From positions 124,001 through 188,000 of the forward strand of contig NZ_AP023354.1 in assembly GCF_018324685.1 (NCBI RefSeq): a stretch of 64,000 bases of DNA, in the 5' to 3' direction. The notes below the pieces were generated by a model, which worked only from the letters and a program-made list of their open reading frames with translations, was not told the origin of the DNA and ran no database searches. A program made the translations under genes and the position numbers. Shown here piece by piece: positions 55,019 to 63,894 of the stretch (the stretch's first letter is position 1; the number at the start of each line of letters is the position of its first letter). The DNA is from Actinocatenispora sera (GTDB taxonomy: Bacteria; Actinomycetota; Actinomycetes; Mycobacteriales; Micromonosporaceae).

Positions 55019-55564
55019 ATGTGGTTGCGCGCGGGGGTACCGGAGGACACTCGGCGGCTGCTGGCGATCCAGCGGGCGGCGTCGCTCGCCGCCTACGGCC
55101 ACATCTTCCCGGCCGAGCAGTACCCGTTCCCCGACCAGCAGGTGCTGGCCGAGTCCTGGGCGATGCTGACCGACCCGACCTGCCAGGTGCTGGTCGGCGT
55201 CGGTGACGACTCGACCGCGGTCGGGTTTGTCACCCGGCAGGCCGACCTGATCTCCCGGCTGTACGTCGATCCCGCGTACTGGCGTCGCGGGTACGGTGCG
55301 CGCCTGCTCGCCGCCGCCGTGGACGGCGCCCGGGCGGACGGGCACCGCAGCGCCCGGCTGTGGGTGCTGGCGGACAACCGCAACGCGCGCTCGCTGTACG
55401 AGCGGCACGGGTGGCGGGTCGACGGCCGCACCGGCACCGCCGGCTTCCCGCCGTACCCGACCGAGATCGGTTACCGGTTGGAGCTGGCCGAGGACGCGGT
55501 CACAACCGCCGACGCAGCAGCGCCACCGCCTTCGCGAAGTACCGGTGATCGGTCGGCCGGCTGA
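55019..55564 (+). CDS. GNAT family N-acetyltransferase
   Basis: A 181-residue acetyltransferase. The GNAT core is clear: LRAGVPEDTRRLLAIQRAA, TAVGFVTRQADLISRLYVDPAYWRRGYGARLLAAA with the acetyl-CoA loop RRGYGA, and LWVLADNRNARSLYERHGWRV. Substrate unknown. The last 65 bp overlap the convergent phosphotransferase gene; the overlapping tail is Ala/Pro/Ser-rich and not part of the fold. Confidence 0.9.
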   Translation: MWLRAGVPEDTRRLLAIQRAASLAAYGHIFPAEQYPFPDQQVLAESWAMLTDPTCQVLVGVGDDSTAVGFVTRQADLISRLYVDPAYWRRGYGARLLAAAVDGARADGHRSARLWVLADNRNARSLYERHGWRVDGRTGTAGFPPYPTEIGYRLELAEDAVTTADAAAPPPSRSTGDRSAG

Positions 55565-56450
55565 GGAACTGCACCAGCGCGAACACGTCGATCGCCTCGG
55601 ACACCGCGCGCCAGTCGGCCGGCAGCGGCCCGCCGGCGGCCCGGAACGCCGCGACGAACCGCTCGGCGTACCCGGCGGGTCGGTCGGCGGCGAACCGCAG
55701 CGCGTTGCCGAGGTCGAACATCGGCGATCCGGCCAGCGCGAACTCCCAGTCCAGTACCGCGCTGATCCGCCAGCCGCCGGGGTCGCGCACGGCGAGGACG
55801 TTCTTCGGGTTGTAGTCGCAGTGCACCAGCCGCGCCTCGTCGCGGACGGTCTCGACCAGCGGCGCGGACCTCTCGGCCAGCGCCTGCAGCGCGTCGAGTT
55901 CGGCCGGGCTGAACGCGGCCGCGGCGTTGCTTCCCGGCAGCTGACCGGCGACGAACTCGGCCAGCCCGGTCGCCACCGGCCCGCCGCTGACGGTCAGGTC
56001 GGGGCCGAAGAAGCCGGGCCCGGCGAAGCGGACCGATCCGATCGCGGCGAGCGTCTCGCCCATCGCCGCGCCGATGCCGGCCGCATCCCGCGCCGTGCCG
56101 TACCCGATGACGCGGTCGCCGGGGGTGCCCGCGGAGAACGCGGAGACCAGCAGCGGGTCGCCGAGCAGCGCGCCGGCCGGGTCGGCGAGCAGCGGCTCGG
56201 GCACCGGTACCGCGGTGTCGGCGAGCCGCGCGGCGAGCGCGGACTCCACCGCGCAGGCGGCCGGATCGAGGTACCGGCGCAGCACGTACCGGTGGCCGGA
56301 TGCGGTGCGCGCCAGCACGTTGCGGTTGCGGTACCCGCCGGTCAGCGGGCGCACCGCGACGATCGGCGCGCCGAGCCGGTCGCCCACGGCGGCCAGCTCG
56401 GCGGCGGTGAACCCGAACCGGTCGAGGACCGTGCCGGCGCCGGCAGGCAT
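55500..56450 (-). CDS. aminoglycoside phosphotransferase (APH) family kinase
   Basis: A 316-residue small-molecule kinase fold. Visible are GGYRNRNVLARTASGHRYVLRRY (N-lobe), the catalytic loop LVHCDYNPKNVLAV, and the metal motif VLDWEFALAGSPMFDLGNALRF. It could phosphorylate a sugar, amino sugar or choline-like substrate; antibiotic resistance cannot be claimed. Its ATG shares one base with the TGA of cbs (TGATG), so it is translationally coupled to cbs. Confidence 0.88.
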   Translation of the reverse strand: MPAGAGTVLDRFGFTAAELAAVGDRLGAPIVAVRPLTGGYRNRNVLARTASGHRYVLRRYLDPAACAVESALAARLADTAVPVPEPLLADPAGALLGDPLLVSAFSAGTPGDRVIGYGTARDAAGIGAAMGETLAAIGSVRFAGPGFFGPDLTVSGGPVATGLAEFVAGQLPGSNAAAAFSPAELDALQALAERSAPLVETVRDEARLVHCDYNPKNVLAVRDPGGWRISAVLDWEFALAGSPMFDLGNALRFAADRPAGYAERFVAAFRAAGGPLPADWRAVSEAIDVFALVQFLSRPTDHRYFAKAVALLRRRL

Positions 56451-57823
56451 CAGGCGGTGGACAGGTAGGCGAGCAGGTCCTGCCGGGTCAGTACGCCCTT
56501 GGGCTTGCCGTCGACCAGCACCAGGGCGGCGTCCTCGTGCTCCAGCAGCGCGATCGCCTCGCCGACCGGCTGGCCGGCGCCGATCATCGGCAGCGCCGCG
56601 GACATGTGGCCCTCGATCGGGTCGTGCAGGTGCGCCTTGCCGGTGAACACCGCGTCGAGCAGGTCGCGCTCCTTCACCGAACCGACGACCTCGGCGGTGA
56701 CGACGGGCGGTTCCGCCTTGACCACCGGCATCTGGCTCACGCCGTACTCGCGGAGGATGTCGATGGCGTCGCGCAGCGTCTCGGTGGGGTGCACGTGGAC
56801 CAGTTCGGGCAGGGTGCCGCGCTTGCCGGCGAGCGCGTCGCCGACGGTGGCGGTCTCGCCGCCGGTGGCGAGGAAGCCGTAGCGGGCCATCCAGCCGTCG
56901 TTGAAGATCTTCGACAGGTAGCCGCGGCCGCCGTCCGGCAGCAGCACCACGACGATGTCGTCCGGCCCGGCGGTCTCGGCCACCCGTACCGCCGCGGCGG
57001 CGGCCATGCCGCAGGAGCCGCCGACGAGCAGCCCCTCCTCGCGCGCCAGCCGGCGGGTCATCTCGAACGAGTCGGAGTCGGAGACCGGGACGATCTCGTC
57101 GCACACGCTCCGGTCGTACGCATCCGGCCAGAAGTCCTCGCCGACCCCCTCGACCAGGTACGGCCGTCCGGTGCCGCCGGAGTAGACCGAGCCCTCCGGG
57201 TCGGCGCCGACGATGCGCACCGCACCGTTCGAGATCTCCTTGAGGTACCGGCCGGTGCCGGAGATGGTGCCGCCGGTGCCGATGCCCGCGACGAAGTGGG
57301 TGATCCGGCCCTCGGTCTGGTCCCACAGCTCCGGCCCGGTGGTCTCGTAGTGCGACCGCGGGTTGTTCGGGTTGGAGTACTGGTCGGGCTTCCAGGCGTT
57401 GGGGATCTCGCGCACCAGCCGGTCGGAGACGTTGTAGTAGGACCGCGGGTCCTCGGGCGCCACCGCGGTCGGGCAGACCTCCACCCGCGCCCCGTACGCC
57501 CGGAGCACGTTGATCTTGTCCTCGCCGACCTTGTCGGGGCAGACGAACACGCAGTCGTACCCCCGCTGCTGCGCCACGATGGCCAGCCCGACACCGGTGT
57601 TTCCGCTGGTCGGCTCGACGATGGTGCCGCCGGGCTTGAGCTCGCCGGACGCCTCGGCGGCGTCGATCATGCGGACCGCGATGCGGTCCTTGACGCTGCC
57701 GCCGGGGTTGAAGTACTCGACCTTGGCGAGCACGGTGGCCCGGGTGCGCTCGCCGATCACGTTGCGCAGCCGGACCAGCGGAGTGTCGCCGATCAGGTCG
57801 ACGACAGAGTCGTGGTAACGCAC
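56450..57823 (-). CDS. cbs: cystathionine beta-synthase
   Basis: A 457-residue PLP enzyme that condenses serine and homocysteine to cystathionine. The catalytic domain (1-320) has the PLP lysine in FNPGGSVKDRIAVRMI, plus EPTSGNTGVGLA and GIGTGGTISGTGRYL. A CBS-domain pair (about 330-457) forms the regulatory module that binds nucleotides or SAM in relatives. The GTG at 57823 has GGAG 9 nt upstream. It starts an operon with the APH-like kinase and belongs with metB to transsulfuration. Confidence 0.94.
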   Translation of the reverse strand: MRYHDSVVDLIGDTPLVRLRNVIGERTRATVLAKVEYFNPGGSVKDRIAVRMIDAAEASGELKPGGTIVEPTSGNTGVGLAIVAQQRGYDCVFVCPDKVGEDKINVLRAYGARVEVCPTAVAPEDPRSYYNVSDRLVREIPNAWKPDQYSNPNNPRSHYETTGPELWDQTEGRITHFVAGIGTGGTISGTGRYLKEISNGAVRIVGADPEGSVYSGGTGRPYLVEGVGEDFWPDAYDRSVCDEIVPVSDSDSFEMTRRLAREEGLLVGGSCGMAAAAAVRVAETAGPDDIVVVLLPDGGRGYLSKIFNDGWMARYGFLATGGETATVGDALAGKRGTLPELVHVHPTETLRDAIDILREYGVSQMPVVKAEPPVVTAEVVGSVKERDLLDAVFTGKAHLHDPIEGHMSAALPMIGAGQPVGEAIALLEHEDAALVLVDGKPKGVLTRQDLLAYLSTA

Positions 57824-57932
57824 GCCGTTGTGCTCCTTCGTTCGCGCCGGGAGGCCCGGCCACCGCCGGTGATGTGCTGTCGAGCTTAACGATGACTCGA
57901 TTCCCACGGATGGCGGCGGGTGTTCTCATCTT

Positions 57933-57967
57933 CTACATTTCGTAGTAGCTTCTACTTATGGTAGAAG
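57933..57967. promoter_or_regulatory. two CTAC-N5-GTAG operators over the cytochrome b promoter
   Basis: Site 1 is TTCTACATTTCGTAGTA (57931-57947); site 2 is CTTCTACTTATGGTAGAAG (57949-57967), a perfect 7-5-7 inverted repeat covering the start codon. The -10 TAGCTT (57946-57951) lies between and within them. The dyads resemble TAC/GTA-type operators of the BlaI/MecI/CopY family. Confidence 0.65.
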
Positions 57968-59526
57968 TTCGGCATCGTGCGGCGATCCCCGTGGCCGCCG
58001 ACTGGGCAGACCGGCGGCTGGCCGGCGCCCGCCCGCTACGCACGCTGTTCAACAAGGTCTTCCCGGACCACTGGTCGTTCATGCTCGGCGAGATCGCGCT
58101 CTACTCGTTCGTCGTCCTGCTGCTCACCGGCACCTTCCTCGCGCTCTTCTTCACCCCGTCGTCCGCGGAGGTCGTCTACCACGGCTCGTACCTGCCGTTG
58201 CGCGGCGTGCGGATGTCCGCCGCGTACGCGTCGTCGCTCGACCTGTCGTTCGACGTGCGTGGCGGGCTGATCCTGCGGCAGATCCACCACTGGTCCGCGC
58301 TGCTGTTCATGGCCGCGATCGTGGTGCACATGCTGCGCACGTTCTTCACCGGCGCGTTCCGCCGGCCGCGCGAGCTGAACTGGATGGTCGGGTTCCTGCT
58401 GTTCTGGCTCGGATTCACCGAAGGGCTGCTCGGCTACTCGCTGCCCGACGACGCGCTGTCCGGCACCGGGCTGCGCATCGTCGACGCGATCATCATGTCG
58501 ATCCCGGTCGTCGGCAGCTGGATCTCGTTCTCCCTGTTCGGCGGCGAGTTCCCCGGCACGGTGATCCTGGAACGGTTCTACATCCTGCACGTCTTCGTGG
58601 TCCCCGGCATCATTCTCGGGCTGATCGCGCTGCACCTGGCGCTGCTGGTCAAGCAGAAGCACACCCAGTGGCCCGGCCCGGGCCGCACCGAGCACAACGT
58701 GGTCGGGCACCGCATGTTCCCGGGCTTCGCGGCCAAGGGCGGCGGCTTCTTCATGATCGTGTTCGGCGTGCTGGCATTGCTGGGCGGCCTGATCCAGATC
58801 AACCCGGTGTGGCTGTTCGGGCCGTACCAGGCGGCCGTCGTGTCGTCCGCCTCGCAGCCCGACTGGTACGTGATGTTCCTGGACGGGTCGGTGCGCCTGT
58901 TCCCGGCCTGGGAGCTGCGGTTCTCGCTGCTCGGCCACCGGTACACCGTGCCCGCGGTGTTCTTCGCCGGGGTGCCGCCGCTGGTCGGAATGCTGCTCGG
59001 CGGGCTGCTGTACCCGTTCACCGACCGGCGGCTCACCCGCGACCGGGCCCACCACAACCTGCTGCAACGACCCCGCGACGTACCGGCGCGTACCGGGCTG
59101 GGCGCGATGGCGGTGACGTTCTGGCTGGTCCTGACGCTGTCCGCGGGCAACGACGTGATCGCCGACAAGTTCCACGTCAGCCTCAACGCGATGACCTGGG
59201 CCGGCCGGATCGCGCTGCTCGTCGCACCACCGCTGGCCTACTGGCTGGCGTACCGGATCTGTCTCGGGCTGCAGCAGCACGACCGGGAGGTTCTTGCCCA
59301 CGGCGTCGAGACCGGCATCATCACCCGGCTGCCCAACGGCGCGTTCGTCGAGGTGCACCAGCCGCTGGCGGACGGCGACGAACCCGTGCCGTACCGGGGA
59401 TGGGCGGTGCCGAAGAAGCCGAACCGGATCGGCGTGCTCGACCCCCCGGTGAAGGGGTTCTTCGTCCCCGTGCAGCCGGCGCCGGACGAGCCGGCACCCG
59501 CCGAACTCACCGGATCCCGGCGTTGA
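57958..59526 (+). CDS. cytochrome b subunit (QcrB-like), orphan
   Basis: A 522-residue cytochrome b of the actinobacterial bcc type. Eight or nine TM helices are visible; heme-ligand His pairs lie in [25 protein letters not shown] and [23 protein letters not shown], with the quinone-site region [22 protein letters not shown] cytoplasmic tail (about 425-522: [18 protein letters not shown]) is conserved in QcrB. No qcrA, qcrC or cytochrome oxidase genes are adjacent, so this is probably a second, regulated copy. The ATG follows TAGCTT by 6 nt (leaderless). Confidence 0.92.
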   Translation: MVEVRHRAAIPVAADWADRRLAGARPLRTLFNKVFPDHWSFMLGEIALYSFVVLLLTGTFLALFFTPSSAEVVYHGSYLPLRGVRMSAAYASSLDLSFDVRGGLILRQIHHWSALLFMAAIVVHMLRTFFTGAFRRPRELNWMVGFLLFWLGFTEGLLGYSLPDDALSGTGLRIVDAIIMSIPVVGSWISFSLFGGEFPGTVILERFYILHVFVVPGIILGLIALHLALLVKQKHTQWPGPGRTEHNVVGHRMFPGFAAKGGGFFMIVFGVLALLGGLIQINPVWLFGPYQAAVVSSASQPDWYVMFLDGSVRLFPAWELRFSLLGHRYTVPAVFFAGVPPLVGMLLGGLLYPFTDRRLTRDRAHHNLLQRPRDVPARTGLGAMAVTFWLVLTLSAGNDVIADKFHVSLNAMTWAGRIALLVAPPLAYWLAYRICLGLQQHDREVLAHGVETGIITRLPNGAFVEVHQPLADGDEPVPYRGWAVPKKPNRIGVLDPPVKGFFVPVQPAPDEPAPAELTGSRR

Positions 59527-59561
59527 CGCCGGCGGGTCGATTCTGGCGAGGCGTGTCGCTT

Positions 59562-60125
59562 CTAGCGGGAGGCGTCGCCCACCGGGCCGAACCGGGCTTC
59601 CGCGGGGCGCCGGCCACCGGCCGGGGCGTCGTCCGGCTCGGGCCGGTCGCCCGCCGGGGGCTGCTGCGCCCCGGCGCCGGCCGCGCCGGCCGGAGCACCG
59701 GGGTACCGAGCCGCACCCGGATGCTGGCCGCCGGGGTGGCCGGCGCCGTACTGCGGTCCGGGCGCGCCGGGGGGCGGCCCGGCGGGGGCGCCGGCACGGG
59801 AGCGCTCCCAGGACAGGAACCGCTCGCCCTCGTCGAGCAGCGCACCGGCCAGCCACAGCACCGCGACGCCGTCGTCGGCCAACCCGAACATCAGCAGGAA
59901 CGCCTCCGGTACCAGGTCGATCGGCGAGACGACGTAGACCAGGGCGACGAGCATCGCGGCCAGCCGGCCCCAGGTGAGGCCGTCGTACTCGCCGTGCATC
60001 CGGGCCCGGAACAGCCGCGGCAGCGCGCCGATCCGCCGCGGCAGGCTGGCCCCGCCGCGGGCCAGCAGGGCCCGGCCCAACGCCCGGAACCCGTTGTACC
60101 TGCGCTGTGCACCACTACCGGCCAT
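59562..60125 (-). CDS. DUF1232 (YkvA-type) membrane protein
   Basis: A 187-residue protein with the DUF1232 signature WGRLAAMLVALVYVVSPIDLVPEAFLLMFGLADDGVAVLWL and a Pro/Gly/Ala-rich low-complexity tail (about 110-187). Function unknown. The ATG has GGGAGGCG upstream. It is convergent with the cytochrome b gene and divergent from the PPOX gene. Confidence 0.85.
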   Translation of the reverse strand: MAGSGAQRRYNGFRALGRALLARGGASLPRRIGALPRLFRARMHGEYDGLTWGRLAAMLVALVYVVSPIDLVPEAFLLMFGLADDGVAVLWLAGALLDEGERFLSWERSRAGAPAGPPPGAPGPQYGAGHPGGQHPGAARYPGAPAGAAGAGAQQPPAGDRPEPDDAPAGGRRPAEARFGPVGDASR

Positions 60126-60222
60126 CGACGCCTCCCGGGGTCATGTTGTCCCCATGGTGCCTGTACGTCGCCATCAGTGGAAGGCTCGCGGTCCCGGCGG
60201 GTCTCGGGGCAGGCTGGGCGGT

Positions 60223-60633
60223 ATGGATCTCGACGAGGCACGCGCCGTGGTGCGCGACCAGCACCACGCGGTACTGGCAACCATGAAGAAGGACGGCACC
60301 CCGCAGCTGAGCCCGGTGACCGTCGGTGTCGACGGCGACGGGCTGATCGTCGTCAGCACCCGGCAGACCGCGTACAAGACGCGGAACCTGCGGCGCGATC
60401 CGCGCACGTACCTGTGCGTGCTGCCGGACGGGTTCTTCGGCCGGTGGATCCAGATCACCGGTACCGCCCAGATCGTGGAGCTGCCGGACGCGATGGAGCC
60501 GCTGGTCGACTACTACCGCCGCACCGCGGGCGAGCATCCCGACTGGGACGAGTACCGGGCGGCGATGGTGCAGCAGCGCCGCGTCCTGGTCCGGATCACG
60601 CCGCTGTCCGCCGGCCCCGACCGGCAGGGCTGA
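60223..60633 (+). CDS. PPOX-class F420-dependent oxidoreductase
   Basis: A 136-residue split-barrel flavin/F420-binding protein: DEARAVVRDQHHAVLATMKKDGTPQLSPVTVGVDGDGLIVVSTRQTAYKTRNLRRDPRTYLCVLPD, which matches the FDOR-B type group. It probably reduces a small substrate with F420H2; the substrate is unknown. The ATG follows CAGGCT by 7 nt and lacks a clear ribosome-binding site. Confidence 0.88.
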   Translation: MDLDEARAVVRDQHHAVLATMKKDGTPQLSPVTVGVDGDGLIVVSTRQTAYKTRNLRRDPRTYLCVLPDGFFGRWIQITGTAQIVELPDAMEPLVDYYRRTAGEHPDWDEYRAAMVQQRRVLVRITPLSAGPDRQG

Positions 60634-60657
60634 CCGATACGGACCGGTCCGGGCCGC

Positions 60658-60679
60658 CATCCGCCCGGCCGGGCGGATG
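60658..60679 (+). terminator. palindromic hairpin after the PPOX gene
   Basis: CATCCGCCCG and CGGGCGGATG are separated by only GC, 25 bp past the stop. Confidence 0.5.
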
Positions 60680-60754
60680 AGAGGCAACAGACAGGTCGAA
60701 CTAGCGCGGTCCGGCTAGCTTGAAGGGAGAGATCAACAACGAGGGAGAGATGAC

Positions 60755-61777
60755 ATGAGCCGTGCGTCTCGGGCCCATCGCATTGCCCTCGCCGCCGCGT
60801 ACGGGGGCGGCGGCCTCGGGCTGCTCGGGGCGGCGGCCACCGGGCTGCTGTTCGGCGAGGCGCAGCTGGCGAAGTGGACGATCAAGGTGCCGGACGGGCC
60901 GGTGCCGAACTGCGACGGCGACTACGGCACCCAGTTCGCCGCTGACGGGGTCGAACCACTGACCGTCGCCGTGCTCGGCGACTCCACCGCCGCCGGGATG
61001 GGCGCCGAGCTGCCCCGCCAGACGCCCGGCGCGCTGCTCGCCAACGGCCTCGCCGACATCCTCCGCCGACCGGTCCGGCTGCACTGCTTCGCGGTGGTCG
61101 GCGCCCTCACCGCCGACCTGTACCCGCAGCTCAACCAGGCGCTGGAGCTGCAGCCCGACGTCGCGGTGGTGCTCGTCGGCGCGAACGACGTGACGCACGT
61201 GGTGCGGCCGCCGGTGTCGGTGCGGCACCTGTCCCGGGTGGTCGGCCAGCTCGCCGCGGCCGGCAGCCGGGTCGTCGTCGGTACCTGCCCGGATCTGGGT
61301 ACGATCCGGCCGATCCGGCAGCCGCTGCGGTGGGTGTGCCGCCGGTGGAGCCGCGAGCTCGCCGCGGCGCAGACGATCGCCACGGTCGAGGCCGGCGGGC
61401 GCACCGTGTCGCTCGGCGACCTGCTCGGGCCGGAGTTCCTGGCCGCCCCGGAGGAGCTGTTCAGCGCCGACCACTTCCACCCCTCCCCCGCCGGGTACGC
61501 GAAGGCGACCGCCGCGCTGCTGCCGACGGTGGCGTCGGTGCTCGGCGGGCTGGGCGAGCCGGCGGAGGAGAAGCTGACCGCCGCCATGCTGCGGTCGCTG
61601 CCGCACGCCGCCGCGGCCGCGGCCGACCGGGCCGGTACCGAGGTCAGCGCGGCCGGGCCGACGCCGGCCGGTGGCCGGTGGGCGCAGCTACGCCGTCGGG
61701 TGCGTTTGCTCGCCGCCCGCCCCACCGACCCGCATCCACCCGGGACAATGGTGACGGAGCCAGCGACGGAAGGCTGA
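60755..61777 (+). CDS. SGNH/GDSL-family hydrolase, membrane-anchored (first of tandem pair)
   Basis: A 340-residue SGNH-fold esterase/lipase-type protein with an N-terminal hydrophobic anchor (IALAAAYGGGGLGLLGAAATGLLFG). Block I is VAVLGDSTAAGMG (nucleophile Ser), block III VLVGANDVTHVV, and the Asp/His pair is in SADHFHPSPAGYAKA. A basic, Ala-rich C-terminal tail follows. The ATG has GAGGGAGAG upstream. It forms an operon with the paralogue 35 bp downstream. Confidence 0.9.
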   Translation: MSRASRAHRIALAAAYGGGGLGLLGAAATGLLFGEAQLAKWTIKVPDGPVPNCDGDYGTQFAADGVEPLTVAVLGDSTAAGMGAELPRQTPGALLANGLADILRRPVRLHCFAVVGALTADLYPQLNQALELQPDVAVVLVGANDVTHVVRPPVSVRHLSRVVGQLAAAGSRVVVGTCPDLGTIRPIRQPLRWVCRRWSRELAAAQTIATVEAGGRTVSLGDLLGPEFLAAPEELFSADHFHPSPAGYAKATAALLPTVASVLGGLGEPAEEKLTAAMLRSLPHAAAAAADRAGTEVSAAGPTPAGGRWAQLRRRVRLLAARPTDPHPPGTMVTEPATEG

Positions 61778-61812
61778 GCCGTCGCCGGACCGGCGAGAGA
61801 CGGGAGCGCGCG

Positions 61813-62592
61813 ATGAGGGCTGGCCAGATCGTCCGTTTCGCCGGTCGCGGCGTGCTCGTGTCCACCGCGGGGTTCGTGCTGATGTCGGTCGGGCTGCTCG
61901 CCGTCGAGGCCGGACTCGCGCTCGGCCGGCGGTACGGGCAGCCGGCGATCGGCCCGGGCATGCGCGCCACGTTCGGGCCGGCGCACGCACCCGTGCTGAA
62001 ACTGGCCATGCTGGGCGATTCCACCGCCGCCGGCGTCGGCGTGCACCGGGTGGACGAGACGGTCGGCGGTCAGCTCGCGACCCGGCTCGCCGAGACCGGC
62101 GTACGGGTCGCGCTGACCAGCGCCGCGGTCTCCGGTTCGCGCACCGCCGACCTCGATCCGCAGGTGTCGCGCACCCTGCTGGTCGACCCGCCGGACCTCG
62201 CGGTGATCCTGGTCGGCGGCGCGGACGTGGTGCACCTGACCGCGCCGAGCCGGGCTGCCGCCGAGCTCGCCGCCGCGGTCACCCGGCTGCGGGCGGCGGG
62301 CATCGCCGTCGTCGTCGGTACCTGCCCGGATCTGGGCGCCTGCCGGGGCATCGGGCAGCCGCTGCGGGAGCTGGTCGGGCTGGTCGCGCAGCGGCTGGCC
62401 CGGGCCCAGGTGTCCGCGACCCGCGCCGCCGACGGCGTACCGGTCGATCTGGCGGCCGCGGTGGGCCCGCTGTTTCGCGCCGATCGGGGCATGGTGAGCT
62501 CCGACGGGTTCCACCCGTCCGCGGACGGCTACCGGATCTGGGCGCACGCGCTGTACCCGGCGGTCGCCGCCCTGCACGGGTCGACGTACTAG
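61813..62592 (+). CDS. SGNH/GDSL-family hydrolase (second of tandem pair)
   Basis: A 259-residue paralogue of the preceding gene: TM anchor (VLVSTAGFVLMSVGLLAVEAGLAL), LAMLGDSTAAGVG, ILVGGADVVHL and SSDGFHPSADGYRIW. Both share AVVVGTCPDLG and a GQPLR-type motif, so they arose by duplication. Block III has Gly-Ala-Asp in place of Gly-Ala-Asn-Asp, so the Asn oxyanion residue is changed. The ATG has GGGAG upstream. Likely extracytoplasmic acyl-ester hydrolase. Confidence 0.88.
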   Translation: MRAGQIVRFAGRGVLVSTAGFVLMSVGLLAVEAGLALGRRYGQPAIGPGMRATFGPAHAPVLKLAMLGDSTAAGVGVHRVDETVGGQLATRLAETGVRVALTSAAVSGSRTADLDPQVSRTLLVDPPDLAVILVGGADVVHLTAPSRAAAELAAAVTRLRAAGIAVVVGTCPDLGACRGIGQPLRELVGLVAQRLARAQVSATRAADGVPVDLAAAVGPLFRADRGMVSSDGFHPSADGYRIWAHALYPAVAALHGSTY

Positions 62593-62634
62593 CCGGCGGG
62601 TCGTCCGGCGCTGGCCGCGGGTACTACCCAGCGG

Positions 62635-62640
62635 TAACAT
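62635..62640 (+). promoter_or_regulatory. leaderless -10 of the thiolase gene
   Basis: TAACAT lies 6 nt before the ATG at 62647. Confidence 0.5.
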
Positions 62641-62646
62641 TCGGCC

Positions 62647-63894
62647 ATGGCTGAAGCAGTGATTGTGGCGACGGCGCGGTCGCCGATCGGTCGGGCGGTC
62701 AAGGGCTCGCTGCGCGAGATGCGGCCCGACGACCTGGCGGCGTCCATCATCCGCGCCGCGCTCGACAAGGTGCCCGAGCTCGACCCGACCACCATCGACG
62801 ACCTCTACCTCGGCTGCGGCCTGCCGGGCGGGGAGCAGGGCTTCAACATGGCCCGGGTGGTTGCCACGCTGCTCGGGTACGACACGCTGCCCGGCGCGAC
62901 GATCACCCGGTACTGCGCATCCTCGCTGCAGACCACCCGGATGGCGTTCCACGCGATCAAGGCCGGCGAGGGCGACGTGTTCCTGTCCGCGGGCGTCGAG
63001 TGCGTCTCCCGGTACGCCCGGGGCAACTCCGACGCGCTGCCCGAGGAGGCGCAGGCGCTCGTGGGCGGCGGCTGGCAGAACCCGACGTTCGCCGCCGCCC
63101 GGGAACGCTCGGTGACGCGCGCCGGCGGCGGCCAGCCGGACTGGACCGATCCGCGCGACGACGGCGAGCTCCCCGACATCTACCTGGCGATGGGCCAGAC
63201 CGCGGAGAACCTCGCCCAGGTGTACGACGTGAGCCGCGCCGCGATGGACGAGTTCGGCGTGCGCAGCCAGAACCTCGCCGAGAAGGCGATCGCGAGCGGC
63301 TTCTGGGCCCGCGAGATCACCCCGGTGACGCTGCCCGACGGTACGGTCGTGTCCACCGACGACGGCCCGCGCGCCGGGACGACGCTGGAGGGCGTCGCCG
63401 GGCTCAAGCCGGTGTTCCGGCCGGACGGCCGGGTCACCGCCGGCAACTGCTGCCCGCTCAACGACGGCGCCGCCGCGGTCGTGGTCATGAGCGACACGAA
63501 GGCCGCCGAGCTGGGGCTGCGGCCGCTGGCCCGGATCGTGTCCACCGGGGTGTCCGCGCTGTCGCCGGAGATCATGGGGCTGGGCCCGGTCGAGGCGTCC
63601 CGGCAGGCGCTCGCCCGCGCCGGCATGACCATCGACGACATCGACCTGGTCGAGATCAACGAGGCGTTCGCCGCCCAGGTCATCCCGTCGTACCAGCAGC
63701 TCGGCATCCCGCTGGAGAAGCTGAACGTGTCCGGCGGCGCGATCGCCGTGGGGCATCCGTTCGGGATGACCGGGGCGCGCATCACCGGGACGCTGCTGAA
63801 CAACCTGGACTGGCACGACAAGCGGTTCGGGCTGGAGACCATGTGCGTCGGCGGCGGGCAGGGCATGGCCATGATCATCGAGCGGCTCGTCTGA
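62647..63894 (+). CDS. acetyl-CoA C-acyltransferase (thiolase)
   Basis: A 415-residue thiolase. The acyl-enzyme Cys is in ITRYCASSLQTTRMA, the His in GGAIAVGHPFGMTGAR and the second Cys in ETMCVGGGQGMAMI. NEAFAAQVIPSYQ is also typical. It shortens 3-ketoacyl-CoA in fatty acid oxidation or works in reverse; a FadA-like role is inferred. No fadB-type gene lies inside the window, which ends 106 bp downstream. The ATG follows TAACAT by 6 nt. Confidence 0.94.
   Translation: MAEAVIVATARSPIGRAVKGSLREMRPDDLAASIIRAALDKVPELDPTTIDDLYLGCGLPGGEQGFNMARVVATLLGYDTLPGATITRYCASSLQTTRMAFHAIKAGEGDVFLSAGVECVSRYARGNSDALPEEAQALVGGGWQNPTFAAARERSVTRAGGGQPDWTDPRDDGELPDIYLAMGQTAENLAQVYDVSRAAMDEFGVRSQNLAEKAIASGFWAREITPVTLPDGTVVSTDDGPRAGTTLEGVAGLKPVFRPDGRVTAGNCCPLNDGAAAVVVMSDTKAAELGLRPLARIVSTGVSALSPEIMGLGPVEASRQALARAGMTIDDIDLVEINEAFAAQVIPSYQQLGIPLEKLNVSGGAIAVGHPFGMTGARITGTLLNNLDWHDKRFGLETMCVGGGQGMAMIIERLV

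Noticed and set aside
55500-55564. Overlap of GNAT and phosphotransferase 3' ends as evidence of a wrong frame
   Set aside because: Both products end in plausible tails and have clear domains before the overlap, so a convergent 65-bp overlap is accepted.
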